NCBI RefSeq assembly: GCF_002836355.1
Contig: NZ_PJCA01000031.1
Location: 992,001 to 1,056,000 of the forward strand
Direction of reading: 5' to 3'
DNA from: Moritella sp. Urea-trap-13
GTDB taxonomy: Bacteria > Pseudomonadota > Gammaproteobacteria > Enterobacterales > Moritellaceae
DNA: 64,000 nt
This document shows, in pieces, positions 1 through 8,470 of this stretch; position 1 is the stretch's first letter; each line of letters starts with the position of its first letter. Made by a program: the position numbers and the translations under genes. The notes below the pieces were generated by a model. That model worked only from the letters and a program-made list of their open reading frames with translations, ran no database searches and was not told where the DNA came from.

Positions 1-118
1 TAAATATATCGTGATGAATGTCTTCATATAATCAGTAATTATCACCCTTGTATTGCACACTACATCACTACGTCGCGACATTAATTAATAGCATTAAGCA
101 TCATCTATCCCAGCGCAG

Positions 119-1312
119 TTAACTCACCGGTAATAACTTCTTCAACAAGCTCTCACATTGTGCTGTGTTCATCAACTTCGGCACAGGGTACTCACAATAC
201 GCTTCTCTGACTGCGCGTTTAGCCAGTGCCGCAATGTCCTGCTGTTTAAGCTCAGGGAAATCAGCTTGAATATTCAAAGTTTTGTTCAAGACTTTCACAC
301 CCGCAACAAACTTATGCGCCGCTGCAACTTGCGAGTCGTCACTGGTCGCTAGCCCTGCCGCGATAGCCAATTCAGCATAACGACATAATGCGTTTTCAAA
401 CGAGAATTCCAGTACATGCGGTAAGATAACCGCATTAGCCAGACCATGGGGTATATGATAATAACCGCCCATTTGATGGGCAATAGCATGCACATAACCA
501 ATCGATGCTCGGGTAAACGCCACACCAGCATTAAAGCTGGCAATTGACATTTGACGTCGTGCTTCGATATTACTGCCATCTGCATAGGCGATTGGTAGAT
601 TAGCGAAAATACGTTTTACCGCATCATAACCATAGGCTTTAGTTTGCTCAGAGGCATGACAACCAATATAAGACTCAACTGCGTGGGTTAACGCATCGAT
701 ACCCGTTTCAGCGGTGATCTTAACCGGCAGTCCGAGCATTAATAGCGGATCAAGGATCGCCACAGCAGGCACTAAACTTGGATCCACAATAGTAAATTTT
801 TGCTTTTTATCTGGGTCTGTCACCACAGCAACAACAGTCGCTTCTGAGCCTGTACCTGCAGTCGTCGGAATAGCAATAAATGGCGGCAGTGCTTTACGCA
901 CACGTAACATACCAACTAGTTTTCTGGCATCGACATTTTTCACCGCAGCAGCAGCTATCGCTTTGGCGCAATCCATTGGTGAACCGCCACCTAAGGCAAT
1001 TACACTGTCACAACCCTGTTGTTTGTACTCTTGCAAGCCATTCGCAATCAATTGTAAGGTTGGATCGGGTGTCACTTGGTCAAACAGTGCATAGTTAATA
1101 TTGGCCGCATCCAAGACATCCGTTAAGTGTTTGGCGATACCTAACTTCACTAACATCGCATCTGTTACGATCAGTGGTTTAATACCACCGAGCTCTGTTA
1201 ACGCCTGCGCCGTTTGGGTAATAGCACCCTCGCCTTCAATCAGCTTAGGTAATGGGATTGGCACCAGTTTATTTGCTTGTTCGCGAATTTTTATAACAGT
1301 TTGATGCAACAT
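119..1312 (-). CDS. Iron-containing alcohol dehydrogenase (type III)
   Basis: This is a 397-residue NAD(P)-dependent alcohol dehydrogenase of the Fe-ADH family, expected to be cytosolic and to interconvert alcohols and aldehydes or ketones. The dinucleotide-binding motif GGGSPMDCAK lies at residues 108-117. The four metal ligands expected for the family fall at D206, H210, H275 and H289; the last two keep the 14-residue spacing seen in FucO. Length is normal for the family. The ATG is preceded by a GGA-type ribosome binding site. It stands alone, separated from the minus-strand MATE gene by about 140 bases. The substrate cannot be told from sequence. Confidence 0.9.
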   Translation of the reverse strand: MLHQTVIKIREQANKLVPIPLPKLIEGEGAITQTAQALTELGGIKPLIVTDAMLVKLGIAKHLTDVLDAANINYALFDQVTPDPTLQLIANGLQEYKQQGCDSVIALGGGSPMDCAKAIAAAAVKNVDARKLVGMLRVRKALPPFIAIPTTAGTGSEATVVAVVTDPDKKQKFTIVDPSLVPAVAILDPLLMLGLPVKITAETGIDALTHAVESYIGCHASEQTKAYGYDAVKRIFANLPIAYADGSNIEARRQMSIASFNAGVAFTRASIGYVHAIAHQMGGYYHIPHGLANAVILPHVLEFSFENALCRYAELAIAAGLATSDDSQVAAAHKFVAGVKVLNKTLNIQADFPELKQQDIAALAKRAVREAYCEYPVPKLMNTAQCESLLKKLLPVS

Positions 1313-1455
1313 AAATTTTCCATTTTAATTAATACGTCATGCGAAGTAACACGATAGTTTACAGCAGTTGATTAAAGTTATTACCCTAATTCAGCTCGAT
1401 AACCGCTTTTAATGACTTCGCTTTAAACAGGTCTAATTTATAGTATACATACTTA

Positions 1456-2943
1456 CTATTTTGCTTTGTTATCATTATCCGCCAACAATAGATTACAACC
1501 TTTACTGTCATATTCTTCGCTGTACATAGCCAACTGTGAGCATCCTGAGGATAACGGGTTAACCATCGATGTCGTTGTCACTTCTGTCAGTTTATCTGCA
1601 AATTCTTGATCGCGGTCGGTCTTACCTTCTTTTTGTTTGATTAACTTAAATGCCAGCAGGATAGAAGCAATACCGAAGAATACCGAGCCTAGCGCTTGGC
1701 CGATTAAGATACCTTTTACCCCAGCAAGTTCGGCACCGACAAGCACAAATGGGATAGTACCCAATGTCGCTTTACCCATGTTAAACCAGGTTGAGTATTT
1801 CGGTTTCCCGAGGTTGTTAAAGCTGGCGTTAGCAATAAACATCATGCCATTAAAAATAAACGTCAGCGCTAATAAACGGCAGAACAAGGTCACCACTTCA
1901 ACCGCATCACCAGTCAGGTTAAAACCACTGATCAAGTAATCTTCAATTAAAAATAAAATTAAAGAAACCATCACCACATAACCGGTACAGAACCAGAGTG
2001 CGTCTTTGAGGCTTTTACGTACCCTAGGCATTAATTTAGCGCCGTAGTTTTGCCCTAAGATTGGACCAATTGCCCCCGACAACGCGAAGATCATGCCAAA
2101 GGCAACCGGTAGAATACGGTTAATGGTGGCATAACCCGCCATGAAACTATCACCAAATTCGGCAATACTACGAGTAACAAAGGCATTACCTATGGGGGTT
2201 GCCACATTGGTGAGCATCGCCGGTAAAGCGATAGCCATGATAAAGGGGAGTTGTTTTTTAAAACTATCAATGTACCAACTGCCGAGCAGTTTATGCTTGG
2301 AATAGACCCCATAAAATGACAAGGCAAATACCGCACAACGGGCTAAGACACTGGCAATCGCCGCGCCTTCAATGCCCATGCTTAAGGTAAAAATGAAGAT
2401 CGGATCTAATACCGCGTTAACCAAACCACCACCTATGGTTGATAGCATAGATAACTTACCATCACCGACAGCACGTAAACTTGCGCCCAGTGACATAGCC
2501 ACCGACATCAGTGGCATCGAAGGCACCAAGATTTGTAAATACATTGTGCCTAAACGTAAAGTTTCGCCCTTTGCCCCCAGTAAACTCAATAGCGTTTCAA
2601 TATTAAGCCAAGTTAGCACCATGATGAGCAAGGAAACAAAAATGGTCACGATACTGATATTGGTGACATAAGAGCGCGCGCTCTCACGCTTGCCCTGCCC
2701 CAAGGCTTTAGACACTAATGCCCCCATCGCAATAGACAAGCCAATAGATATTGACGTGGTAAAGAATGCCACTGTCCCCGCATAACCAACCGCGGCGGCT
2801 AAGTGTTGTTCGCCAAGTAAACTGAGATAAAACAGATCCAGTAAATCGACTAGAAATAGGCAGGTTAAACCGATAGCACCTGTCGAGCTCATATAAATAA
2901 TATGAGACAAAGTAGAGCCTTGGGTAAACTTAGCTGTGGTCAT
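1456..2943 (-). CDS. MATE family efflux transporter
   Basis: This inner-membrane protein of about 495 residues has around twelve hydrophobic segments in two similar halves, as in MATE (NorM/DinF) cation-coupled multidrug exporters. The reading frame is open for 26 more codons upstream, but that extension has no transporter character. The ATG at 2943, which begins MTTAKFTQGS, was therefore chosen although its ribosome binding site is weak. The C-terminal tail of about 50 residues after the last membrane segment is polar and cysteine-containing, longer than in typical NorM. The substrate is unknown. Confidence 0.85.
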   Translation of the reverse strand: MTTAKFTQGSTLSHIIYMSSTGAIGLTCLFLVDLLDLFYLSLLGEQHLAAAVGYAGTVAFFTTSISIGLSIAMGALVSKALGQGKRESARSYVTNISIVTIFVSLLIMVLTWLNIETLLSLLGAKGETLRLGTMYLQILVPSMPLMSVAMSLGASLRAVGDGKLSMLSTIGGGLVNAVLDPIFIFTLSMGIEGAAIASVLARCAVFALSFYGVYSKHKLLGSWYIDSFKKQLPFIMAIALPAMLTNVATPIGNAFVTRSIAEFGDSFMAGYATINRILPVAFGMIFALSGAIGPILGQNYGAKLMPRVRKSLKDALWFCTGYVVMVSLILFLIEDYLISGFNLTGDAVEVVTLFCRLLALTFIFNGMMFIANASFNNLGKPKYSTWFNMGKATLGTIPFVLVGAELAGVKGILIGQALGSVFFGIASILLAFKLIKQKEGKTDRDQEFADKLTEVTTTSMVNPLSSGCSQLAMYSEEYDSKGCNLLLADNDNKAK

Positions 2944-3023
2944 AAGAAGTCTGAATAATAAATGGGGAATAGAATTACTATTAGTAACATTGTGTATTAC
3001 ATAGCGCAATACAGAAAGCAAAA

Positions 3024-3053
3024 AGCCGGAACTTAAATGAATAAGTTCCGGCT
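3024..3053 (-). terminator. Terminator downstream of tRNA-Ser
   Basis: A GC-containing inverted repeat (AGCCGGAACTT and its complement) with an eight-base loop is followed on the minus strand by a run of T. It sits immediately after the tRNA gene and would end its transcript. Confidence 0.8.
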
Positions 3054-3065
3054 TCTCTAATTAGA

Positions 3066-3156
3066 TGGCGGAGGAGGAGAGATTTGAACTCTCGAGGAGC
3101 TATTAACCCCTGCTGGTTTTCAAGACCAGTGCATTCGGCCACTCTGCCACCCCTCC
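3066..3156 (-). tRNA. serT: tRNA-Ser (anticodon TGA)
   Basis: On the minus strand the acceptor stem GGAGGGG pairs with CTCCTCC (one G-U wobble), followed by discriminator G and an encoded CCA. The anticodon stem-loop CTGGT-CTTGAAA-ACCAG carries the UGA anticodon. A long variable arm with the AGGGG...CTCCT stem identifies a class II serine tRNA. The T arm is GAGAG-TTCAAAT-CTCTC. All arms are intact, so it should be functional. Confidence 0.97.
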
Positions 3157-3451
3157 GCAGCAGTTCGAATAATATAGAAGCTTGCATACATTGTAAATAT
3201 CAAAAGCCTAATTAACTCAAACAGTTCGCTTTACGTTGTATTTTAAGCCTAAGCACGTTGTAATTAGGTCAAAGTGTTGATTAATTAAACGCACATCCCC
3301 TGCAGAAACATTCTAGCCAGCCCCTTCAACTTACCAATCTCCACGGTTCAGTATATTTACTGACTATTGGCGCTGTTATCCGTATACTGCCCGCAGTACT
3401 GCTATTTACAAATAATAGTAATTCAAATTATCCCAATACAAAGAGAATCTC

Positions 3452-3811
3452 ATGACAGAAACAAATCCAATAATAACTAAATTCTTTGCTGACGTTAAAC
3501 CAAGCCAACAGGTTTGGGGCTTACAAGACAAAACAGGTGAAGATTGGGTTGTATGTGATTCGGTTAACTTCGAAAATACAGATGCTATGCCAATTTGGTC
3601 TACTGAAGCGCTAGCACAAGTACATTGCTGCGATGAATGGAACGAATTCAAACCAACAGCTATCCCTGTTTCAGACCTACTTGAATTTTGGATTGAAGAC
3701 CTAAACGAAGATAACGTTATTGTTGGTCTTAACTGGGAATCTGAAGGCGAATGTGCAGAACTTGAACTCAATGCATTCACAGAATCAGTTGTAGCAATCG
3801 AAAAGCTTTAA
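3452..3811 (+). CDS. DUF2750 domain-containing protein
   Basis: This is a 119-residue acidic soluble protein without signal peptide or membrane segment. The pattern of a conserved VWGL segment, a W-x-V-C stretch, a central PIW...A...C..W block and a late IPVSDLLEFW segment matches the DUF2750 family as I know it. The function of that family is unknown. It is monocistronic, with a 295-base gap on its 5' side after the tRNA gene in which nothing else is recognisable. The start ATG has a modest GAGA-type ribosome binding site. Confidence 0.75.
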   Translation: MTETNPIITKFFADVKPSQQVWGLQDKTGEDWVVCDSVNFENTDAMPIWSTEALAQVHCCDEWNEFKPTAIPVSDLLEFWIEDLNEDNVIVGLNWESEGECAELELNAFTESVVAIEKL

Positions 3812-3877
3812 TTCGCCAAATCGGTTAATACTGTAAATAAAGTGCTTAGCTTAACCTGTTAAGCACTTATGCCCCGT

Positions 3878-4576
3878 TTAAAACAAAATAAACATCGACC
3901 AATCGCTCAACATCGCCAATGTACTGCCTACTTCAGGCGTCATATTCCAAAGAGCCGCCACCGCTAGCATCATTACTAACATCAATAATTTGCTGTCCAA
4001 GTCGACTAATTTCAACGCAGTACCAAATGAACGTTTAATCCGAATGTTACGGAGATCAACGCTGTAGATTTCATCTAACATTAAATGTACTAATCCACCT
4101 AAAAATACAAAGCCACCAGATAACCAAGCTAGCCTATCCGCCTTATCAGTATCAATACCATCAACATTAGCAATCAGCTGCGTTGTCGCTAAGCCACACA
4201 AGGCTAAAAACAGCAAGGTATGGCAACTACCTCTATGTACAGTCAAACGCTCAAAAATAGTCCTTAATCCGTACTTCATTACCGCATAAGTCAGCACTGG
4301 TACCACGATAACCTCGGCAAAACTCAAGTCATCAAAATCGTCACTGGTCATATAACGCATAATAATAAGGATGATGGCAAACGCAAAGAGGTTAAATATG
4401 GTATCGAGAGAAGTTGAGTTGTCCGAGTCAATATCAGGTAATAATCCACCTATCGTACCAAGAAACCACAGCCAAACAGCGGTATCAAGTTCAATGTGGC
4501 CAGCCGCAACTAAACTTGCAGAACAAACACCTGTTATCAATGCGGCTACATTAAGGTGTGTATTAAAATTTGCCAT
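3878..4576 (-). CDS. YdjM-like inner-membrane metal-dependent hydrolase
   Basis: This 232-residue membrane protein resembles the YdjM / LexA-regulated inner-membrane hydrolase family. Visible hallmarks are N-terminal TH near residue 6, the LLPDIDSD metal-type motif after the second membrane segment, a HRGSCHT segment in the middle and H-x-x-L-D-E near residue 165. About five hydrophobic segments are present. In E. coli ydjM is an SOS gene of unclear role; no LexA box was noticed upstream here. The enzymatic activity is assumed from the family name only. Confidence 0.8.
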   Translation of the reverse strand: MANFNTHLNVAALITGVCSASLVAAGHIELDTAVWLWFLGTIGGLLPDIDSDNSTSLDTIFNLFAFAIILIIMRYMTSDDFDDLSFAEVIVVPVLTYAVMKYGLRTIFERLTVHRGSCHTLLFLALCGLATTQLIANVDGIDTDKADRLAWLSGGFVFLGGLVHLMLDEIYSVDLRNIRIKRSFGTALKLVDLDSKLLMLVMMLAVAALWNMTPEVGSTLAMLSDWSMFILF

Positions 4577-4654
4577 TGTTGTCTTTTAAAATAGAGTTTA
4601 ATGCTGCTATTATATGATAAATAAGAATTAATTAATCATCACAATGGAATTATT

Positions 4655-4834
4655 ATGTTTAAACTTATCGCTATCGCTTTAATCGGTCTGGGTATTTATA
4701 TCGGCATTAACTACACTGACGAAATAAATAGTATCGTAGAAAGTGATGGATTCGAGCAAGTACAGGAAAAGCTTGGAGATCTTTTTGAAAATAAAGACGC
4801 TATCATAGAAAAATTCGAAGAAATTAAAGGCTAA
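4655..4834 (+). CDS. Small single-span membrane protein (59 aa)
   Basis: A short frame encodes 59 residues: an N-terminal hydrophobic helix (residues 3-20, with a G-x-G-x-Y-x-G pattern) followed by an acidic, helix-prone tail rich in E, D and K. The ATG has an upstream GGA. It has coding-like composition and sits in a gap between two divergently placed genes, so I think it is real. I do not recognise the family. It could be a membrane-anchored peptide of the kind often annotated as hypothetical in Shewanella and Moritella relatives. Confidence 0.55.
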   Translation: MFKLIAIALIGLGIYIGINYTDEINSIVESDGFEQVQEKLGDLFENKDAIIEKFEEIKG

Positions 4835-4852
4835 CTAAAGGTTTAGTTAGCG

Positions 4853-4889
4853 ACTGTCCAATACATGCTGCATCTCGCGATTGGACAGT
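4853..4889. repeat. Perfect 10-bp inverted repeat
   Basis: ACTGTCCAAT is repeated in inverted orientation as ATTGGACAGT across a 17-base loop. It directly follows another inverted repeat (CTAACTAAA/TTTAGTTAG at 4831-4850) that overlaps the stop codon of the 59-residue gene. Neither has a T tract, so they may be weak terminators or RNA-stability hairpins. Confidence 0.5.
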
Positions 4890-5026
4890 GACAGTATGAT
4901 TACTGAGTGATCAGTGAATGATTACTGCATAGTTAGCGAGCAGTTAATCGAGAGCTAATAGTAAATCGGCCGCGTTACACTAACATGACCCATTAAATGC
5001 TATTGGCGCTCGATACTCATTAGGCG

Positions 5027-5836
5027 CTATTTATTTAACACAAACGCTTCAATAACCAGTGCCACACCGTCGTCGTTATGACCTGCGGTAATATGATCCG
5101 CGATGGCTTTAATGTCATCACTGGCATTATCCATTGCCACACCTAGTCCGGCGTATTCCAACATTTGCTTATCGTTACCCGCATCACCCATACAAATCAC
5201 GTTATCTGCGTGGATACCAAACTGGTCTGCAATGGCTTTAACACCGATACCTTTGTGACTGTCGGTATGCAAGAATTCTAAAAAGAACGGTGCGCTTTGC
5301 AAAATATTATATTGCTGATAAATTGAGGCAGGTAGCTGCGCAATAGCGGCTGATAGCTTTTCAGGCTCATCAATCATCATTACTTTTAGCATTGCTTCAT
5401 CATCACTTAAGGTACTAAAGTCCACTTCAGTGATCGACAGACCATTAATTTTAGCTTCATGATCTGTATAATAATTATGTTTCGGGGTGATCAGACCGGC
5501 TTTTAATGAAAACGCATGCACATGTACGCCTAGCTCAGTCGCTAACTCAGCAAGTCTTTTGGCATCTGCGCCCGTTACCGTCTGGCTGCGTAACAATGTC
5601 TTATCTTCGACTTGATACACTAAGCTGCCATTGTAACAAGCTACATAATCATCTTTACCTGTCATACCTAATTCTTCGAGTGCCCAACTCATCCCTTCAA
5701 GTGGTCGACCTGAAGCCAGTACTACACGTGTACCCTGCGCTATTGCAGCAAGAATAGCTTGTTTATTACGCGGTGAAATAGCACCTTGAGAATTAAGTAA
5801 AGTACCATCCATATCTAACGCGATTAATTTATACAT
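5027..5836 (-). CDS. yidA: Cof-type HAD-IIB sugar phosphatase, YidA-like
   Basis: This 269-residue cytosolic phosphatase has HAD motif I DMDGTLL (nucleophile D8, acid/base D10), motif II SGRP near residue 42, motif III lysine in SHKG and motif IV GDAGND. The Cof-type cap domain lies between motifs II and III. Length and sequence fit YidA, which dephosphorylates sugar phosphates in E. coli. A GAGG-type ribosome binding site precedes the ATG. It is monocistronic. Confidence 0.85.
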   Translation of the reverse strand: MYKLIALDMDGTLLNSQGAISPRNKQAILAAIAQGTRVVLASGRPLEGMSWALEELGMTGKDDYVACYNGSLVYQVEDKTLLRSQTVTGADAKRLAELATELGVHVHAFSLKAGLITPKHNYYTDHEAKINGLSITEVDFSTLSDDEAMLKVMMIDEPEKLSAAIAQLPASIYQQYNILQSAPFFLEFLHTDSHKGIGVKAIADQFGIHADNVICMGDAGNDKQMLEYAGLGVAMDNASDDIKAIADHITAGHNDDGVALVIEAFVLNK

Positions 5837-5955
5837 ACAACCTCAGGAAATTACCAACAACATATTGTAGTTATATTACAACAAAGGGGTAGAGGGTTCA
5901 GCAGTAAATACAAAATACAGCTGGCGCGTCACACTTTATTGTAATTAATACACAT

Positions 5956-5992
5956 AAAAAAACGGTGGTATCGAGTTAACTCAATACCACCG
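5956..5992 (-). terminator. Terminator after the cold-shock fusion gene
   Basis: The hairpin CGGTGGTAT...ATACCACCG is followed on the minus strand by seven T residues. It lies about 70 bases beyond the stop codon of the gene ending at 6062. Confidence 0.85.
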
Positions 5993-6061
5993 CTTGATAT
6001 TCAAATCATGTCAAAAGACAGGTTTAGCTCAATAACATTAAGCTATTTCTGTATTAACGTG

Positions 6062-6724
6062 CTAGATAGAAATGGCGAAAACAGCACCTAGAATAACAAC
6101 CGCACCTACTAATAGCAGCGGGTTAAATTTACGTAATTGCTTCGCTTTCGCTTTAATTTCAGTATTACTTACACGTTGGAACTGCCCTGCTACGGCTGCA
6201 ACATTGGTTTCAATGATAGCGACAGACTCATTACATTCCGTATCGTTATTACACGGAACATCTTCTGTCACTAATGCAAAGTCACCGCTAAATGAATACA
6301 TAGTAAGATCTTCGCCACCTTCAGGGAAGGTAACCTTTTCTACATTTGTATTTAAAATAGCATTACAACCTATGTCTGCCGCCAATTTTTTAATATGGCT
6401 ACGACCTTCGTTTTGATCTTTAAAGAAACGTGTGCTCAGTGTATGTCTTGCAACAACATGCCCGTATCTTGGTTGATTGCTTTTAGCTGTAAAAAAAGCA
6501 ACTAACTGTTTTTTAAAGTTAACATCCGGTACGTGTACTTGTTTTGCGGCAAGGCCTTTTGGTGTATCTGTTGGTTCAAACTCAACGACAACATCCTTCA
6601 CCAATTTAGATTCATTGGCTTTATCGAGCAAGCTCGACACATGTAAGAAATAACTCTCGCCATCATCGCCACAAATAAAACCAAACTTCTTTGCAGAAAT
6701 GTACGATATAATTTTTCCTTTCAC
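6062..6724 (-). CDS. Cold-shock domain protein with C-terminal membrane anchor
   Basis: This is a 220-residue mosaic protein. Residues 1-66 form a cold-shock/S1-like OB fold with KFGFI and YFLHVSSL in the RNP1 and RNP2 positions. Residues about 107-155 ([13 protein letters not shown]..., then Y-x-F-S-G-x-F) look like the YbjQ/heavy-metal-binding-like fold seen in stress proteins. Residues about 203-219 form one membrane helix. The start is GTG with AAGGAG nine bases upstream. The gene follows the peptide deformylase gene by 34 bases and may share its transcript. The function is unknown; a membrane-tethered nucleic-acid-binding role is only inference. Confidence 0.7.
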   Translation of the reverse strand: MKGKIISYISAKKFGFICGDDGESYFLHVSSLLDKANESKLVKDVVVEFEPTDTPKGLAAKQVHVPDVNFKKQLVAFFTAKSNQPRYGHVVARHTLSTRFFKDQNEGRSHIKKLAADIGCNAILNTNVEKVTFPEGGEDLTMYSFSGDFALVTEDVPCNNDTECNESVAIIETNVAAVAGQFQRVSNTEIKAKAKQLRKFNPLLLVGAVVILGAVFAISI

Positions 6725-6758
6725 TTAACTTAGCTCCTTCAGTCTTTCTCAGACCTTA

Positions 6759-7262
6759 TTAGTCCATTTCTTTAATTGCTTTTTTAACTTTCTTTAATGC
6801 CATTTTCTTTTTCAACGGCGATAAGTAATCAATAAAAAGCGTACCTTTCAGATGATCAATTTCGTGTTGCATTGCAATCGCTAAGAAGCCATCGTCATTA
6901 ATTTCAACTGCGTTACCTTCACGATCCAATGCCGTTACTTTCACTTTCGTATAACGTGCAACATCAGCATAGAAACCAGGAATAGATAAACAGCCTTCTT
7001 GACCTGATTCGATGTTCTCACCTTCAACAACAACAGGGTTGATTAATACCATAGGTTCATTACGACCCTCTGAAATATCAATAACAACAACGGCTTCTTT
7101 ACGACCTACTTGCGTTGAAGCAAGACCAATACCGTCGTCTGTTTTGTACATTGTATCAAGCATGTCATCAATCAATGTTTGAACTGTACTTACATCTGCT
7201 ACTTGTTCAGCTGGTATCTCTAATTTTTTGTTTGGTGCCGTAAGAATAGTTAATACTGCCAT
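6759..7262 (-). CDS. def: Peptide deformylase
   Basis: This metallohydrolase removes the formyl group from nascent proteins. All three family motifs are intact: GIGLASTQ (residues 44-51), EGCLS (metal ligand C91) and QHEIDH (ligands H133 and H137, catalytic E134). The length of 167 residues is normal. It is not followed by fmt as in the usual def-fmt locus, so it may be a second copy; the short downstream partner is the cold-shock fusion gene. Confidence 0.9.
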   Translation of the reverse strand: MAVLTILTAPNKKLEIPAEQVADVSTVQTLIDDMLDTMYKTDDGIGLASTQVGRKEAVVVIDISEGRNEPMVLINPVVVEGENIESGQEGCLSIPGFYADVARYTKVKVTALDREGNAVEINDDGFLAIAMQHEIDHLKGTLFIDYLSPLKKKMALKKVKKAIKEMD

Positions 7263-7577
7263 ATGTTTTTAAATCCCGGTTCTTGTTTATTTATTACAAA
7301 CGTGCATATTTTAAGCGCCACATTATAGCCTACAATTGGGTGTAGTTTCTAGTTTATAAATACCGATTACATAGAGATATATGAAACTTATACATATTTG
7401 TTTCATATTGATGGCAAATCTATGCCTTAACAGCATGTTTTTTAACTATTAACATTATCTGTCATGTCTTTTTAACTACACTTAGTATTATTACCTCAAT
7501 ATCGTATTGGATTATTAATAGCCATTATTTAAATAGCATAAAGCGCTTAGAATACGATAAACGGAATAGGACATGTG
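7263..7577. other. Divergent intergenic region def / slyB-like
   Basis: About 315 bases without a gene separate def from the SlyB-like gene. The region is AT-rich and must hold both promoters. A 9-bp inverted repeat (TATCGTATT at 7500-7508 and AATACGATA at 7551-7559) is visible just before the lipoprotein gene. No recognised operator was found. Confidence 0.5.
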
Positions 7578-8051
7578 ATGAAAGCATATTATCTACTCAT
7601 ACCTTTGTTGGCAATAAACACGATTAATCTTGGCTGTTCAAGTAATCCTTATGGCGACAGCTACGATGTTGCTGATACGCGAAAAGTGCAGACAGTTTAT
7701 TATGGGGTGGTGATTAGTACCGCGCCAGTGAACATTGAAGGTGATAAAGGCAGTCGTACTGTGGGGACAATTGCAGGCGGCGCTGTCGGGGGGATCTTGG
7801 GGTCTAAAGTCGGTGGCGGTTCTGGATCTGATATTGCAGCTATCGGGGGTGCCATCATCGGCGGCGTGGCAGGTAACAAAGCCGCACAAGGCATAACCAA
7901 ACGTCACGGGGTTAATTTAACCATTAGGCTTGATTCAGGAAAGATTATTTCAGTGGTACAAGAAGTCGACCCTAACATGCTATTTAGAGTCGACCAGCAG
8001 GTTCAAGTAAACCAACAAGGTGATACGGCGCGCGTTGTACCGCTGAATTGA
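7578..8051 (+). CDS. Glycine-zipper outer-membrane lipoprotein, SlyB/Pcp-like
   Basis: This 157-residue lipoprotein has a signal peptide ending in the lipobox NLGC (C20). A glycine-zipper 2TM segment spans about residues 62-105, with GTIAGGAVGGILGSKVGGG and a second GGAIIGGVAG block, and a small beta-rich C-terminal domain follows. This order is that of SlyB/PcpL proteins, which help outer-membrane integrity. ATG at 7578 was preferred over the adjacent GTG at 7575 because AGGA lies seven bases upstream. Confidence 0.85.
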   Translation: MKAYYLLIPLLAINTINLGCSSNPYGDSYDVADTRKVQTVYYGVVISTAPVNIEGDKGSRTVGTIAGGAVGGILGSKVGGGSGSDIAAIGGAIIGGVAGNKAAQGITKRHGVNLTIRLDSGKIISVVQEVDPNMLFRVDQQVQVNQQGDTARVVPLN

Positions 8052-8090
8052 TCACGCAATACCACCTAGCTACTTATTACCTATTACAAA

Positions 8091-8387
8091 CTACTTAAGA
8101 CTGGCATAATAGGCAGAAACGTTAGCAATATCGCTATCAGACAATGCCATGGACATGCCTTTCATTGTTGGGTCTTGGCGTTTACCGGATTTAAAATCTT
8201 TCAGCTGCTTGGTCAGGTACATTGCTTTCTGCCCTGCAAGGTTCGGATACATAGGTACCGCAGAGATCCCCGCACCACCATGGCAAGCTGCACACATGCC
8301 CGATTTCGCTTTACCTGCATCAATGTCTGCTGCGGACACTGGAATAGCCAACATACTCAATAACATAGCGAGAGACAGTTTTTTCAT
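8091..8387 (-). CDS. Small periplasmic cytochrome c (single heme)
   Basis: This 98-residue precursor has a Sec signal peptide (cleavage after about residue 19, VSA-A) and one heme motif CAACH (C32, C35, H36). Methionines at 75, 78 and 80 can supply the distal ligand. The mature protein of about 79 residues resembles class I c-553/c5-type electron carriers. Start 8387 has AAGGA eight bases upstream. It is the last gene of the Aio/Idr-like operon, 83 bases after the molybdoenzyme gene. By analogy with cytochromes encoded beside aioBA, it is the likely electron partner of the Rieske subunit (inference). Confidence 0.88.
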   Translation of the reverse strand: MKKLSLAMLLSMLAIPVSAADIDAGKAKSGMCAACHGGAGISAVPMYPNLAGQKAMYLTKQLKDFKSGKRQDPTMKGMSMALSDSDIANVSAYYASLK

Positions 8388-8470
8388 TTTAATCATCCTT
8401 ATTACTATTTTCATGTATTTTAAAGGGCCGTTGCCAGCCCAAATACGCTTAATCCAAAACCGCAATAAAG

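Noticed and set aside
3406-3780. 124-codon minus-strand frame opposite the DUF2750 gene
   Set aside because: Complete overlap with a gene of recognisable family; serine-rich shadow translation.
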